Positions 16,084 through 24,556 of a stretch of 64,000 nt of DNA are shown one piece after another. The position numbers and the translations under genes are program-made. Below the pieces are notes generated by a model. The model had not been told where the DNA came from, searched no databases, and saw only the letters and a list, made by a program, of their open reading frames with translations. The stretch lies in NCBI RefSeq assembly GCF_027912495.1, contig NZ_CP115463.1:496001-560000 (forward strand), read 5' to 3'. The stretch comes from Caulobacter sp. NIBR1757 (GTDB taxonomy: Bacteria; Pseudomonadota; Alphaproteobacteria; Caulobacterales; Caulobacteraceae). Each line of letters starts with the position of its first letter. Position 1 is the stretch's first letter.

Positions 16084-17127
16084 ATGGCCACCCTGATCAC
16101 CCCGCAAACGCCTGGCCTTCTGACGGCGTCCGCCGCCTACAAGCCCTTCCGCTATCCGTGGGCCTACGACATGTGGAAGAAGCAGCAGCAGGTCCACTGG
16201 ATGCCCGAAGAGGTGCCGCTGGGCGAGGATTGCAAGGACTGGGCGGCCAAGCTGAACGACAAGGAGCGCAATCTGCTGACGCAGATCTTCCGCTTCTTCA
16301 CGCAGGGCGACATCGAGGTCGCCGACAACTACATGGAAAAATACGGCCGGGTGTTCAAACCGACCGAAGTGAAGATGATGCTCTCCAGTTTCGCCAACAT
16401 GGAGACCATCCACATCGCCGCCTACGCCCTGCTGCTGGAAACCATCGGCATGCCGGAGAGCGAGTTCGGCGCCTTCATGGAATTCGAGGCCATGCGGGCC
16501 AAGCATGACTACATGCAGCAGTTCGGCGTCGAGACGAACGCCGACATCGCCCGCACCCTGGCCATGTTCGGCGGCTTCACCGAGGGCCTGCAGCTGTTCG
16601 CCAGCTTCGCCATGCTGATGAACTTCCCGCGCTTCAACAAGATGAAGGGCATGGGCCAGATCGTCAGCTGGTCGGTGCGCGACGAGAGCCTGCACTGCGA
16701 AGGCATCATCAAGCTCTACCACGCCTTCAACGCCGAGACCGGCGTGGTGACCAAGGCCGTGGCCGATGACATCGTCGCCTGCTGCGAGACCGTGGTCGGG
16801 CTGGAAGACCGCTTCATCGACCTGGCCTTCGAGGCCGGCGAGGTGCAGGGCATGACGCCGGAAGACATCAAGGCCTACATCCGCTTCATCGCCGACTGGC
16901 GCCTGCGCCAGCTGAAGCTGCCGGAGATCTACGGGGTGAAGGAAAACCCGCTGCCCTGGCTGCAATCGATGCTCAGCGGCGTCGAACACGCCAACTTCTT
17001 CGAGGCCCGCTCGACGGAATATTCGAAGGCGGCGACCAAGGGCCAGTGGCATGGGGCGGAAGGCGTCTGGGGCCAGTTCGACAACCTGATGGCCAAGCGC
17101 CACGAGAACCTGCTTCCGATCGACTAG
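16084..17127 (+). CDS. nrdB: Ribonucleoside-diphosphate reductase subunit beta
   Basis: The class Ia small subunit holds the di-iron site and tyrosyl radical for deoxyribonucleotide synthesis. The 347-residue protein has the ferritin-like helices with iron ligands in GDIEVADNYM, ETIHIAAYA, DESLHCEG and neighbouring segments. The radical tyrosine is predicted at Y114, in the ETIHxxxY motif that aligns with the family. The C-terminus is acidic and hydrophobic as needed to dock on the alpha subunit. I start at the ATG at 16084 behind GGAG; a TTG three bases earlier is less likely. The alpha-subunit gene is not adjacent. Confidence 0.96.
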   Translation: MATLITPQTPGLLTASAAYKPFRYPWAYDMWKKQQQVHWMPEEVPLGEDCKDWAAKLNDKERNLLTQIFRFFTQGDIEVADNYMEKYGRVFKPTEVKMMLSSFANMETIHIAAYALLLETIGMPESEFGAFMEFEAMRAKHDYMQQFGVETNADIARTLAMFGGFTEGLQLFASFAMLMNFPRFNKMKGMGQIVSWSVRDESLHCEGIIKLYHAFNAETGVVTKAVADDIVACCETVVGLEDRFIDLAFEAGEVQGMTPEDIKAYIRFIADWRLRQLKLPEIYGVKENPLPWLQSMLSGVEHANFFEARSTEYSKAATKGQWHGAEGVWGQFDNLMAKRHENLLPID

Positions 17128-17146
17128 GGGGCTGGCGGCGTGACCT

Positions 17147-17306
17147 CCCTCCCCGAATGGGGAGGGCAGACGCGCGGTTACGCGCGTCGGGTGGGGAAGT
17201 GGGTCGCCAGCGTCCATGAGTTCGCACTGAGACGTACAACCGGCGGATGGCGGTTACCCACTGCCCCACCCGCCCCTCCGGGGCACCCTCCCCATTCGGG
17301 GAGGGA
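17147..17306. repeat. Dispersed inverted-repeat element, family A-like (copy 2)
   Basis: The left arm starts at 17147 (TCCCTCCCCGAATGGGGAGG) and the right arm (to 17306) ends with its reverse complement (CCCCATTCGGGGAGGGA). Inside, GTCGGGTGGGG pairs with CCCCACCCG. It fills the space between nrdB and the enoyl-CoA hydratase and abuts that gene's start, so its right end may supply the Shine-Dalgarno GGGGAGGG. Confidence 0.8.
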
Positions 17307-17315
17307 TGATTTGAG

Positions 17316-18104
17316 ATGACCTACGAAACCCTCCTCCTCGACACCCCCGCGCCCCACATCCTGCGGGTGACCTTCAATCGCCCCGAGGTGCGCAACGCCC
17401 TCAACACCCGGATGGCGCGGGACGTGCTCAGCCTGTTCCAGGCCCTGATCCTCGATCCGGCCGACCACCGCTGCATCATCCTGACCGGGGCCGGCGAGCA
17501 GGCCTTCTGCGCCGGCGGCGACCTGAAGGAGCGCAACGGCATGACCGACGCGGCCTGGACCGCGCAGCATGTGCTGTTCGAACAGGCCTTCTATGCGCTG
17601 ATGGACTGCCCCATCCCGGTCATCGCCGCCGTCAACGGCTCGGCCTTCGGCGGCGGGGCGGAGTTCGCCCTGGCCTGTGACTTCATCCATGCGGCCGAAA
17701 CCGCCCGATTCGCCCTGACCGAGACGCGGCTGGGCATCATCCCCGGCTGTGGCGGCACCCAGAACCTGCCCCGCGCCGTCGGCGTGCGGCGGGCCAAGGA
17801 GCTGATCCTCACCGGCCGGCCGTTCAGCGCCGCCGAAGCGGAACACTGGGGCATGGTCAACGCCGTCTGGCCGGCGGCCGGGCTGATGGAGGGCGTTCTG
17901 GCCATCGCCGCCGCCATCGCCGCCGGCGGGCCGATCGCCGTGCGCCAGGCCAAGCGGGCCATGACCCTGGGTATCGAGACCGACCTCAAGACCGGCCTGG
18001 CCATCGAGGTCGAGGCCTACAACCGCACCATCCCGACCAGCGACCGGCGCGAGGGCGTCGCCGCCTTCAACGAGAAGCGTCCTGCCCGCTTTACCGGCGG
18101 CTGA
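17316..18104 (+). CDS. Enoyl-CoA hydratase/isomerase family protein
   Basis: The 262-residue crotonase-fold protein has the oxyanion-hole segments AFCAGGDLKE and NGSAFGGGAEFALACDF. It also carries TETRLGIIPGCGGTQNLPRAVG with the catalytic-glutamate region. The C-terminus ends AAFNEKRPARFTGG, the common crotonase tail. It would hydrate 2-enoyl-CoA in fatty-acid or amino-acid catabolism; the exact substrate is open because crotonase family members also act as isomerases and hydrolases. It stands alone between nrdB and the RTX genes, with a ribosome binding site inside the preceding repeat. Confidence 0.93.
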   Translation: MTYETLLLDTPAPHILRVTFNRPEVRNALNTRMARDVLSLFQALILDPADHRCIILTGAGEQAFCAGGDLKERNGMTDAAWTAQHVLFEQAFYALMDCPIPVIAAVNGSAFGGGAEFALACDFIHAAETARFALTETRLGIIPGCGGTQNLPRAVGVRRAKELILTGRPFSAAEAEHWGMVNAVWPAAGLMEGVLAIAAAIAAGGPIAVRQAKRAMTLGIETDLKTGLAIEVEAYNRTIPTSDRREGVAAFNEKRPARFTGG

Positions 18105-18211
18105 CACAATCCGGGCGCCCGGCGGCGAACGCGGTTCACATTTGGTTAACACCATGCCCAATTTCGGGGTAAAGTTCCGTCGCACGGTCAGGGTTCAGGG
18201 GAGCTTTCGAG

Positions 18212-19603
18212 ATGGGCGCGATCATCGGCGGCGGCGACGACGACCTCCTGGAAGGCACGGCGGGCGACGACAAGATCTACGGCAATGGCGGCGCCGACGA
18301 AATTTACGGCGACGACGGCAACGACTACATCAGTGGCGGAGACGGCGACGACTATCTTGAGGGCGAGGGCGGCGACGACACCTTGCTGGGCGGGGCCGGC
18401 AACGACACCCTGGTCTCCTGCGGCTGCGGCTTCGACAAGCTGGATGGCGGCGACGGCGACGACGCCATCGTCCTGCTGGGCGGGACGCCTGTGCTGCTCA
18501 AAGGCGGCGCGGGAACGGATATCCTGATCATCGCCTCCGGGGCGGTCGAGCTGAACAGCTTCGCGGCCGGCAACGGCTTCGAACGCATCGCCAGCGCGGG
18601 GCTGATCTACGGCAACGCCGGCGCCAACACCCTCGATTTCAGTGTCGTGGTTCCCTACCAGACCTTCAATTTCGGCGTCTATGTCGATGGCCTGGAAGGC
18701 AATGACCGGATCACCGGCACCATTCAGGACGACTGGCTGCTGGGCGGCGAGGGCGACGACCTGCTCTACGGCGGCGCTGGCCAGGACATCATCGAGGGCG
18801 GCGACGGCATCGACCTGATCCGCGGCGGCGATGGCGTCGACGACATCGACGGCGGCGACGGCAATGACAAGCTCTACGGCGACGCCGGCAACGACAGCAT
18901 CGATGGCTGGCTCGGCAACGACACCATCGATGGCGGGGACGGGGCCGACATCCTCTACGGCTACGATGGCGACGACACCCTGATCGGCGGCCTGGGCAAC
19001 GACAAGCTCTACGGCGAGGAGGGCAACGATGTCCTCATCGGCGGCGGCGGTCTCGACACCCTCGATGGCGGCAATGGCGACGACTACATCACCGCCGGCG
19101 ACGAGAACGATACGATCTACGGCGGCGCGGGCAATGACCGCATCGACGGCGCGGGCGGCAATGACACCGTCAAGGGCGGGTCGGGCAACGACTATGTCTA
19201 CGGCCGGGCCGGCAATGACGTCATCCAGGGCGAGGCCGGCGACGACTTCCTGATCGGCGGGGCGGGCAAGGACACCCTGACCGGGGGCAATGGCGCCGAC
19301 ATGTTCGTCTTCTACGCCGGCGACCTTGTGGCCGACGTCGCCAGCACCGACGTGGTCACCGATTTCAAGGCCGCTCAGGGCGACCGCCTGGACTTCTCGA
19401 ACATCGACGCTGACATCAGCACGGCGCTCAAGAACGACGACTTTACCTTGGTCGGCGCCTTCACCGGCATCGCGGGACAGATGACCCGCACCTATGACGG
19501 CGGGGTCAATCGCACTGTTTTCCGTTTCGATGTGGACGGAAACGGGGTCGCCGACCTCGCGCTTGTCGCCAACGGCAATGTGGCCAGCGGCTGGATTTTG
19601 TAG
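18212..19603 (+). CDS. RTX (hemolysin-type calcium-binding repeat) protein, tandem copy 1
   Basis: The 463-residue protein has no signal peptide and consists almost wholly of GGxGxDxxx nonapeptide RTX repeats, which wrap calcium ions into a parallel beta-roll. A non-repeat domain splits the repeats at residues about 100-170 (FAAGNGFERIASAGLIYG; NTLDFSVVV). The C-terminal ~110 residues (DVVTDFKAAQGDRLDFSNID to ASGWIL) match the serralysin-type C-terminal domain and probably carry the type I secretion signal. The ATG at 18212 has GGGGAG upstream. It lies beside the exporter genes and is a likely substrate. No enzymatic domain is visible. Confidence 0.92.
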   Translation: MGAIIGGGDDDLLEGTAGDDKIYGNGGADEIYGDDGNDYISGGDGDDYLEGEGGDDTLLGGAGNDTLVSCGCGFDKLDGGDGDDAIVLLGGTPVLLKGGAGTDILIIASGAVELNSFAAGNGFERIASAGLIYGNAGANTLDFSVVVPYQTFNFGVYVDGLEGNDRITGTIQDDWLLGGEGDDLLYGGAGQDIIEGGDGIDLIRGGDGVDDIDGGDGNDKLYGDAGNDSIDGWLGNDTIDGGDGADILYGYDGDDTLIGGLGNDKLYGEEGNDVLIGGGGLDTLDGGNGDDYITAGDENDTIYGGAGNDRIDGAGGNDTVKGGSGNDYVYGRAGNDVIQGEAGDDFLIGGAGKDTLTGGNGADMFVFYAGDLVADVASTDVVTDFKAAQGDRLDFSNIDADISTALKNDDFTLVGAFTGIAGQMTRTYDGGVNRTVFRFDVDGNGVADLALVANGNVASGWIL

Positions 19604-19751
19604 ACCTCCGCGTAACCTGTTTGCACTAGCAAGTCCTGGGCAAATCAGGCCACGAATCACCCAGGGGGACCGCGTTGCCGGCGCCGGTCCCCGCGAACGG
19701 GCCGGCACGTTGAGGCGACGTCGACGGGCGCGCATCTGAGGTTGGACAGAC

Positions 19752-21143
19752 ATGGCGAATTTCTTCGGGACGACGGGCGACGACACCCTCACGGGCGGGG
19801 CGGGCGACGACAAGATCCTCGGCTACGAGGGTAACGACATCCTCGACGGCGCCGACGGCGCCGACATCATCCAGGGCGGCGACGGCGACGACGTCATCAC
19901 CGGCGGGGCCGGGGCCAACCGGCTCAGCGGCGGCGCGGGCGCCGACACCATCAACAGCTCGGGCGCCGACGACATCGACGGCGGCGACGGCGACGACTAC
20001 GTCAATATCACCTCCGGAGCCGGCGAACTGCTGGTCCGCCTGGCCGGCGGCGCCGGCACGGACACGCTGAACATCACCGGCAACGTCAGCCTCGACTTCT
20101 TCGCCGGCGGCGGCTTCGAGATCCTGACCTCGGGCGGCGGCGGCACGGTCAACGGCACCGGCGGCAACAACAAGCTCGACTTCAGCTCGCTGAGCGTCAG
20201 CGGCACCAGCAACAGCGGCATCACCATCGATGGCCTGGGCGGTGACGACACCATCACCGGCACCGGCCGCGACGACATCCTGTCCGGCGGCATCGGCATC
20301 GACCGTATTCAGGGCGGCGCGGGCGTCGATACGCTGAACGGCGGCGACGACAACGACTTCCTCTACGGCGGCGACAGCACCGACACCCTCAACGGCGACG
20401 CCGGCAATGACGTCCTCTATGGCGACGCCGGCAACGACTTCCTCTATGGCGGCGCGGGCGTCGACAACCTGACCGGCGGCGACGGCAGCGACATGCTGTA
20501 CGGCGGCACGGAGAACGACAGCCTGCAGGGCGGTCTCGGCAACGACAAGCTCTACGGCGAAGCCGGCGATGACGTCCTGGTCGGCGGCGGCGGTCTGGAC
20601 ACCCTGGATGGCGGCGACGGCGACGACTACATCGTCGCCGGCGACGAGAACGACACCATCTACGGCGGTGACGGCAACGACACTATCGACGGCGCGGCCG
20701 GCAATGACACGGTCAAGGGCGGCGCCGGCAACGACTTCGTCTATGGCCGGGCCGGCAACGACGTGATCCAGGGCGAGGCCGGCAACGACCAGCTGATCGG
20801 CGGCCTGGGCAAGGACACCTTGACGGGCGGGGCCGGGGCCGACTACTTCGTGTTCTACAACGGCGACCTGGTGGCCGACCTGACGCAGACCGACGTGGTC
20901 ACCGACTTCAAGGCCGCCCAGGGCGATCGCCTGGACTTCTCCAACATCGACGCCAACGTCGGCCTCGCGGGCAACCAGGCCTTCACCCTCGTGGGCGCCT
21001 TCAGCAACACCGCCGGTCAGATGACCCGCACCTTCGACGGCGGCGTCAACCGGACCATCTTCCGCTTCGACACCGATGGTGACGGCTCGGCCGACATGGC
21101 GCTGGTCGCCAACGGCAACGTCAGCAGCGGCTGGCTCCTCTAG
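19752..21143 (+). CDS. RTX (hemolysin-type calcium-binding repeat) protein, tandem copy 2
   Basis: This is a paralogue of the gene just upstream, exactly the same length (463 residues) and with the same plan. It has N-terminal RTX repeats, a middle non-repeat domain with DFFAGGGFEILTSGG and LDFSSLSVSG, more repeats, and a nearly identical C-terminal domain (DVVTDFKAAQGDRLDFSNID, ending SSGWLL). It begins 148 bases after the first copy and has no signal peptide. Type I export of a calcium-binding surface or matrix protein is the expected role. A strong terminator follows. Confidence 0.92.
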   Translation: MANFFGTTGDDTLTGGAGDDKILGYEGNDILDGADGADIIQGGDGDDVITGGAGANRLSGGAGADTINSSGADDIDGGDGDDYVNITSGAGELLVRLAGGAGTDTLNITGNVSLDFFAGGGFEILTSGGGGTVNGTGGNNKLDFSSLSVSGTSNSGITIDGLGGDDTITGTGRDDILSGGIGIDRIQGGAGVDTLNGGDDNDFLYGGDSTDTLNGDAGNDVLYGDAGNDFLYGGAGVDNLTGGDGSDMLYGGTENDSLQGGLGNDKLYGEAGDDVLVGGGGLDTLDGGDGDDYIVAGDENDTIYGGDGNDTIDGAAGNDTVKGGAGNDFVYGRAGNDVIQGEAGNDQLIGGLGKDTLTGGAGADYFVFYNGDLVADLTQTDVVTDFKAAQGDRLDFSNIDANVGLAGNQAFTLVGAFSNTAGQMTRTFDGGVNRTIFRFDTDGDGSADMALVANGNVSSGWLL

Positions 21144-21166
21144 CCGCCAGCGAGCGGCGAAACGTC

Positions 21167-21198
21167 AAAGGGCGGGACCTCGCGGTCCCGCCCTTTTT
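21167..21198. terminator. Bidirectional-looking terminator between convergent RTX genes
   Basis: A perfect 13-bp stem (AAAGGGCGGGACC / GGTCCCGCCCTTT) with a 4-nt TCGC loop is followed by extra T on the plus strand and preceded by A's that give T's on the minus strand. It sits between the stops of the second RTX gene and the convergent large RTX gene. Confidence 0.9.
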
Positions 21199-21218
21199 CG
21201 TCGCCCCCGCGCAGGCCC

Positions 21219-23768
21219 TTACAGCAGCCAGTCGCCGGACTCGCCGGTGACATCGCCGTTGATCTTGATCTGGTAATCGACCCTGGCGTCGCCATTGACG
21301 TCCAGCCGCACGGTGGTGACGCCGCCGGCGAAAGTCAGGGTCATCTGGCCGGTCAGCTCCGGATGGGCCGCGTCATACTTGCTGAAGGCGCTGACCAAAC
21401 GGAAGCCCTGGTCGCCGTCGAGCCGCGTGTTGGCGTCGATGCTCATCAGGTCGATGCGGTCGCCTTCGGCGGCGCTGAAATCATAGACCTGATCGGTTTC
21501 CAGGACGGTGTTCGAAACACTCTCCTGGTAGACGACGAAGCGATCGGCGCCCGTGCCGCCACGCAGCAGGTCGTTGCCGACCCCGCCGATAATGATGTCG
21601 TCGCCGTCGTTGCCGTTGAGGGTATCGACACCCTCCTGGCCGGCCAGCACATTGTTTCCGATGTTGCCCTGCAGGTTGTTGGCGAGGCTGTTGCCGTTGA
21701 TGACCAGATCGGCCGTCCCCTGCGCCTGGACCGCCTCGATATTGTCGTCGGCGATGTAGTTCCGGAAGCTGCGGACGATGTCGTAGCCCTCGTTCGCCGC
21801 CTCTGTGACGAAGTCGCTGAAGTCGTCGTAGATGTAGACGTCGTTGCCCAGCCCCCCGGCCATGAGGTCGCCGCCGGCGCCGCCGTCGAGGTAGTCGTTG
21901 TCGTCGCCGCCGATCAGGTTGTCGAGGCCGTCGCCGCCGTAGAGATAGTCGGCCCCGACCCCGCCGTGCAGGACGTCGTTGTTCGCCTCGCCGTACAGCT
22001 TGTCGGCCCCGGCGTCCCCATGGAGCAGGTCGCCGTCGTCGCCGCCCCAGAGCGAGTCGTTGCCGTCGTCGCCGTGCAGGGTATCGCCGCCGCCGAAACC
22101 ATGGATCGTGTCGTTGCCGACCCCGGCGTTGATGGCGTCGTCGCCGGCCGTACCGAGCAGGGAGTCCTTGTCGTCGACGCCGTTGATGGTCAGGGTCCCG
22201 CCGCCTGTCTCGCCGGTGGCCAGGACATAGGCGAGGGTGAAGCTCAGGCTGGTGTTGGTCGCGCCCGAGCCCGGGGCGCCCAGGTTGCGCGCCTCGCTGC
22301 CCGGTTCCAGCAGGTAGCTGCCGTCGTAGTTGATCGTCAGTCGCGTCCCGTCGGGGAAAACGGTCACCTCGCCGATGACAACGGGCTCGCCGTCGACCTC
22401 GGCGGAGGAGATCTCCGGGTCGCTGTCGGGGTCGATGTCGTTGCTCAGCAGGTTGCCGCTGATCGGACCGCTGGCGTCCACGGTGCGGCTGTCGTCCACC
22501 GTCGTCGTGGCATCGTCGACGCCATCGACATAGACGTCGATGCTGGGCGAGGCCGGGCCGAGCAGGAGCAGGCCGACCTCACCGTGCTGCGTGGTCTGGA
22601 CCTGGTCGATGTCGCCGTCGTTGTCGATATCGACCCACAGCGGATAGACGCCCATGTCGAAGCTGTCGTTGTAGACGGTGAGGGTCCTCGTGAAGGACGG
22701 GCCCCCGACGGTGCTGGTGTTAATGAACACGTTGATCGCGTCTTCGCCGCCGCCGCTGGCGAAGTCCAGGTCGCCGTCGCCGTCGATGTCGGCGAAGGTC
22801 ACCGAGCCGCCGCCGCCATAGCTGTGGAAGCTGTCCAGCGGATTGGCCGCGCCGGTCAGCTTGACGAAGCCGCCGGCCGTGCCCTCGAAGTAGTCGAAGC
22901 GTCCGCCGCCGCGCGCCACCACCAGGTCGATGAAGCCGTCGCCATCGACATCCGCCAGGCCGGGCGCCGCGAAGGCGTAGGTGCTGATGCCGTCGAACGG
23001 ATTGGCCGCGCCGGTCAGCTCGGTGAAGCCGAAGGCGCCGTCGCCCTTGAAGGTCTGGATGAAGCCGCCGGCGCCGTCGCTGTAGCGGCCGACGATGAGG
23101 TCCAGGAAGCCGTCGCCGTCGATGTCGAACAGGGTCATGCCGGCGGGGTTGTCGAGCGAACCGGAGAGGCTCAGCGCGGCGTCGTCATGGGTGAAGTCCG
23201 GGGCGCTGGCCGTGCCGTCGTTGCGCAGCAGGTGGTAGCCGTCGCCGTAAGCGGACAGCAGGATGTCCACGTCGCCATCGTTGTCGATGTCGCCGACGGC
23301 GCCGTGAGCGGTTTCGTCGAAGCTGACCCCGTGCAGCGGATCGCCCGCCGGGGGGAGCAGCGCCTCGCCGACGGAGCTGATGTCGCCGGCGGCGTCGGTC
23401 AGGGTGACCTGGAGGTTTCGGTAGTTGACGGGATTGTCGCCGGTCGACTGGAAGGTGACGGACTCGACCACCGCCTCGACCGCCGCGTTGTCGGCGTCGG
23501 CGGTGAAGACGACCCTAAGGCTGCCGTCGGCCTCGAAGCTGAAGGTCCCGACCGTCTGGCCGCCGACCAGGATGTCCGACCCGCTGAGGGTGATCTGGCC
23601 GCCGTCCAGCAGGCCGAGGACGTCGCCCGGCGCCAGGCCGGTGACGGTCAGCGTGCCGCCGTCCCAGTCCTGTTCGCTGTCGGAGACGTCGACGTCGCCA
23701 TCGATCAGGACGGCCGGATCGCCTTCGACAAGGTCCAGTTCAGCTTCGAGATTGGCCAAGACCGGCAT
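21219..23768 (-). CDS. Large beta-propeller/RTX secreted protein
   Basis: The 849-residue protein begins with a beta-rich domain (1-135), followed by five or more FG-GAP/VCBS-type repeats (DIDNDGDVDILLSA, DIDGDGFLDLIVGR, DVDGDGFIDLVVAR, DIDGDGDLDFASGG, DIDNDGDIDQVQ). These form an integrin-like calcium-binding propeller at about 150-400. A cadherin-like/VCBS segment follows (NDIDPDSDPEISS; LTINYDGSY). RTX repeats cover about 530-740, then a C-terminal domain (DQVYDFSAAEGDRIDLMSID) ending SGDWLL like the two smaller RTX proteins. There is no signal peptide; export by the neighbouring type I system is likely. Adhesin or matrix functions are typical of such architecture. Confidence 0.9.
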   Translation of the reverse strand: MPVLANLEAELDLVEGDPAVLIDGDVDVSDSEQDWDGGTLTVTGLAPGDVLGLLDGGQITLSGSDILVGGQTVGTFSFEADGSLRVVFTADADNAAVEAVVESVTFQSTGDNPVNYRNLQVTLTDAAGDISSVGEALLPPAGDPLHGVSFDETAHGAVGDIDNDGDVDILLSAYGDGYHLLRNDGTASAPDFTHDDAALSLSGSLDNPAGMTLFDIDGDGFLDLIVGRYSDGAGGFIQTFKGDGAFGFTELTGAANPFDGISTYAFAAPGLADVDGDGFIDLVVARGGGRFDYFEGTAGGFVKLTGAANPLDSFHSYGGGGSVTFADIDGDGDLDFASGGGEDAINVFINTSTVGGPSFTRTLTVYNDSFDMGVYPLWVDIDNDGDIDQVQTTQHGEVGLLLLGPASPSIDVYVDGVDDATTTVDDSRTVDASGPISGNLLSNDIDPDSDPEISSAEVDGEPVVIGEVTVFPDGTRLTINYDGSYLLEPGSEARNLGAPGSGATNTSLSFTLAYVLATGETGGGTLTINGVDDKDSLLGTAGDDAINAGVGNDTIHGFGGGDTLHGDDGNDSLWGGDDGDLLHGDAGADKLYGEANNDVLHGGVGADYLYGGDGLDNLIGGDDNDYLDGGAGGDLMAGGLGNDVYIYDDFSDFVTEAANEGYDIVRSFRNYIADDNIEAVQAQGTADLVINGNSLANNLQGNIGNNVLAGQEGVDTLNGNDGDDIIIGGVGNDLLRGGTGADRFVVYQESVSNTVLETDQVYDFSAAEGDRIDLMSIDANTRLDGDQGFRLVSAFSKYDAAHPELTGQMTLTFAGGVTTVRLDVNGDARVDYQIKINGDVTGESGDWLL

Positions 23769-23891
23769 GCGCTACCCCCAATACAGACGACAGGCATGGC
23801 CCCAGGCCATACCCGAATTGAGTGGGGGTGATTTTCATGGGCGACGCCTGATCGCAAGGTTTGGACCCCAGAAACGGAGGCTCCAATTTTC

Positions 23892-24518
23892 TTACGGACG
23901 CGAAGCGGCGCCTGGCTTGTGGGCGGCCAGGAAGGCGCGGACGACCTCCGGCACATATGTCTCGGCGGGATGCAGCGGCTGGGCCGTATCGCCTTGCAGC
24001 ATGGAGATGGTCAGGGTGACGTGCTCGATCATCCCCTCGAACATCCGCGCCGCCACCGGGATCTCGGCGATGGCCAGCAAGTCCTGTTCGGTGTAGCGGG
24101 TCAGCATGCGCTGCAACACCCCGCCCAGCAGGCGGTGGGCGCTGCGGTAGAGCATCATGCCCAGTTCCGGCTTGTGCACCGTCTCGGCGCTGACCGTGCG
24201 ATAGATGCCGCGCACCGTCGGGTCGGCCATGAAGCGGAAATAGACCCGGCCGTAGGCGGTCAGCGATCGGGCGACGTCATCGCTGGCGGTCTTCTCGACG
24301 GCGTCGAACAGCCCGTCGTAGCTGGCCAGGGCCTGGGCCACGACCGCCTCGAACAGGATCTCCTTGGTGTCGAAATAGGCATAGACGGTGGCGTTGGCGA
24401 CGCGGGCGCCGCGGGCCACCTCTTCCATGCGGGTGCGGGTGAACCCCTTGCCGACGAACGCCGCGTGCGCCGCCCGCAGGATCTTGTCACGGCGCAGGTC
24501 GTGAAGTTCGGGACGCAT
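23892..24518 (-). CDS. TetR-family regulator inside the type I secretion locus
   Basis: The 208-residue protein has a TetR helix-turn-helix (RDKILRAAHAAFVGKGFTRTR; VARGARVANATVYAYFDTKE) and a C-terminal domain resembling the AefR-like branch (DPTVRGIYRTVSAETVHKP; RMFEGMIEHVTLTIS). It lies 38 bases downstream of the hlyD-type gene on the same strand and so may be the last gene of the exporter operon. The large RTX gene follows 123 bases further on. A role in controlling exporter and substrate expression is plausible but not shown. No clear operator was identified. Confidence 0.87.
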   Translation of the reverse strand: MRPELHDLRRDKILRAAHAAFVGKGFTRTRMEEVARGARVANATVYAYFDTKEILFEAVVAQALASYDGLFDAVEKTASDDVARSLTAYGRVYFRFMADPTVRGIYRTVSAETVHKPELGMMLYRSAHRLLGGVLQRMLTRYTEQDLLAIAEIPVAARMFEGMIEHVTLTISMLQGDTAQPLHPAETYVPEVVRAFLAAHKPGAASRP

Positions 24519-24556
24519 GGACTGAACGCAACGCCTCAGACTGGGGGATCGGCGAC

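Noticed and set aside
18188..19813. A 541-codon minus-strand open frame over the first RTX gene
   Set aside because: It is a mirror of RTX repeats (VVAVAAIEGV-type repeats) and lacks a ribosome binding site. The plus-strand reading has RTX motifs and a secretion-type C-terminus.
18212..21143. Regular short repeats suggesting a CRISPR array
   Set aside because: The repeats are coding RTX nonapeptides with a 27-nt period and no spacers of constant length; there are no cas genes.
21363..23831. An 822-codon plus-strand open frame
   Set aside because: It is antisense to the 849-residue propeller/RTX protein. The predicted product is a hydrophobic Val/Asp/Ala run created by the repeat codons.
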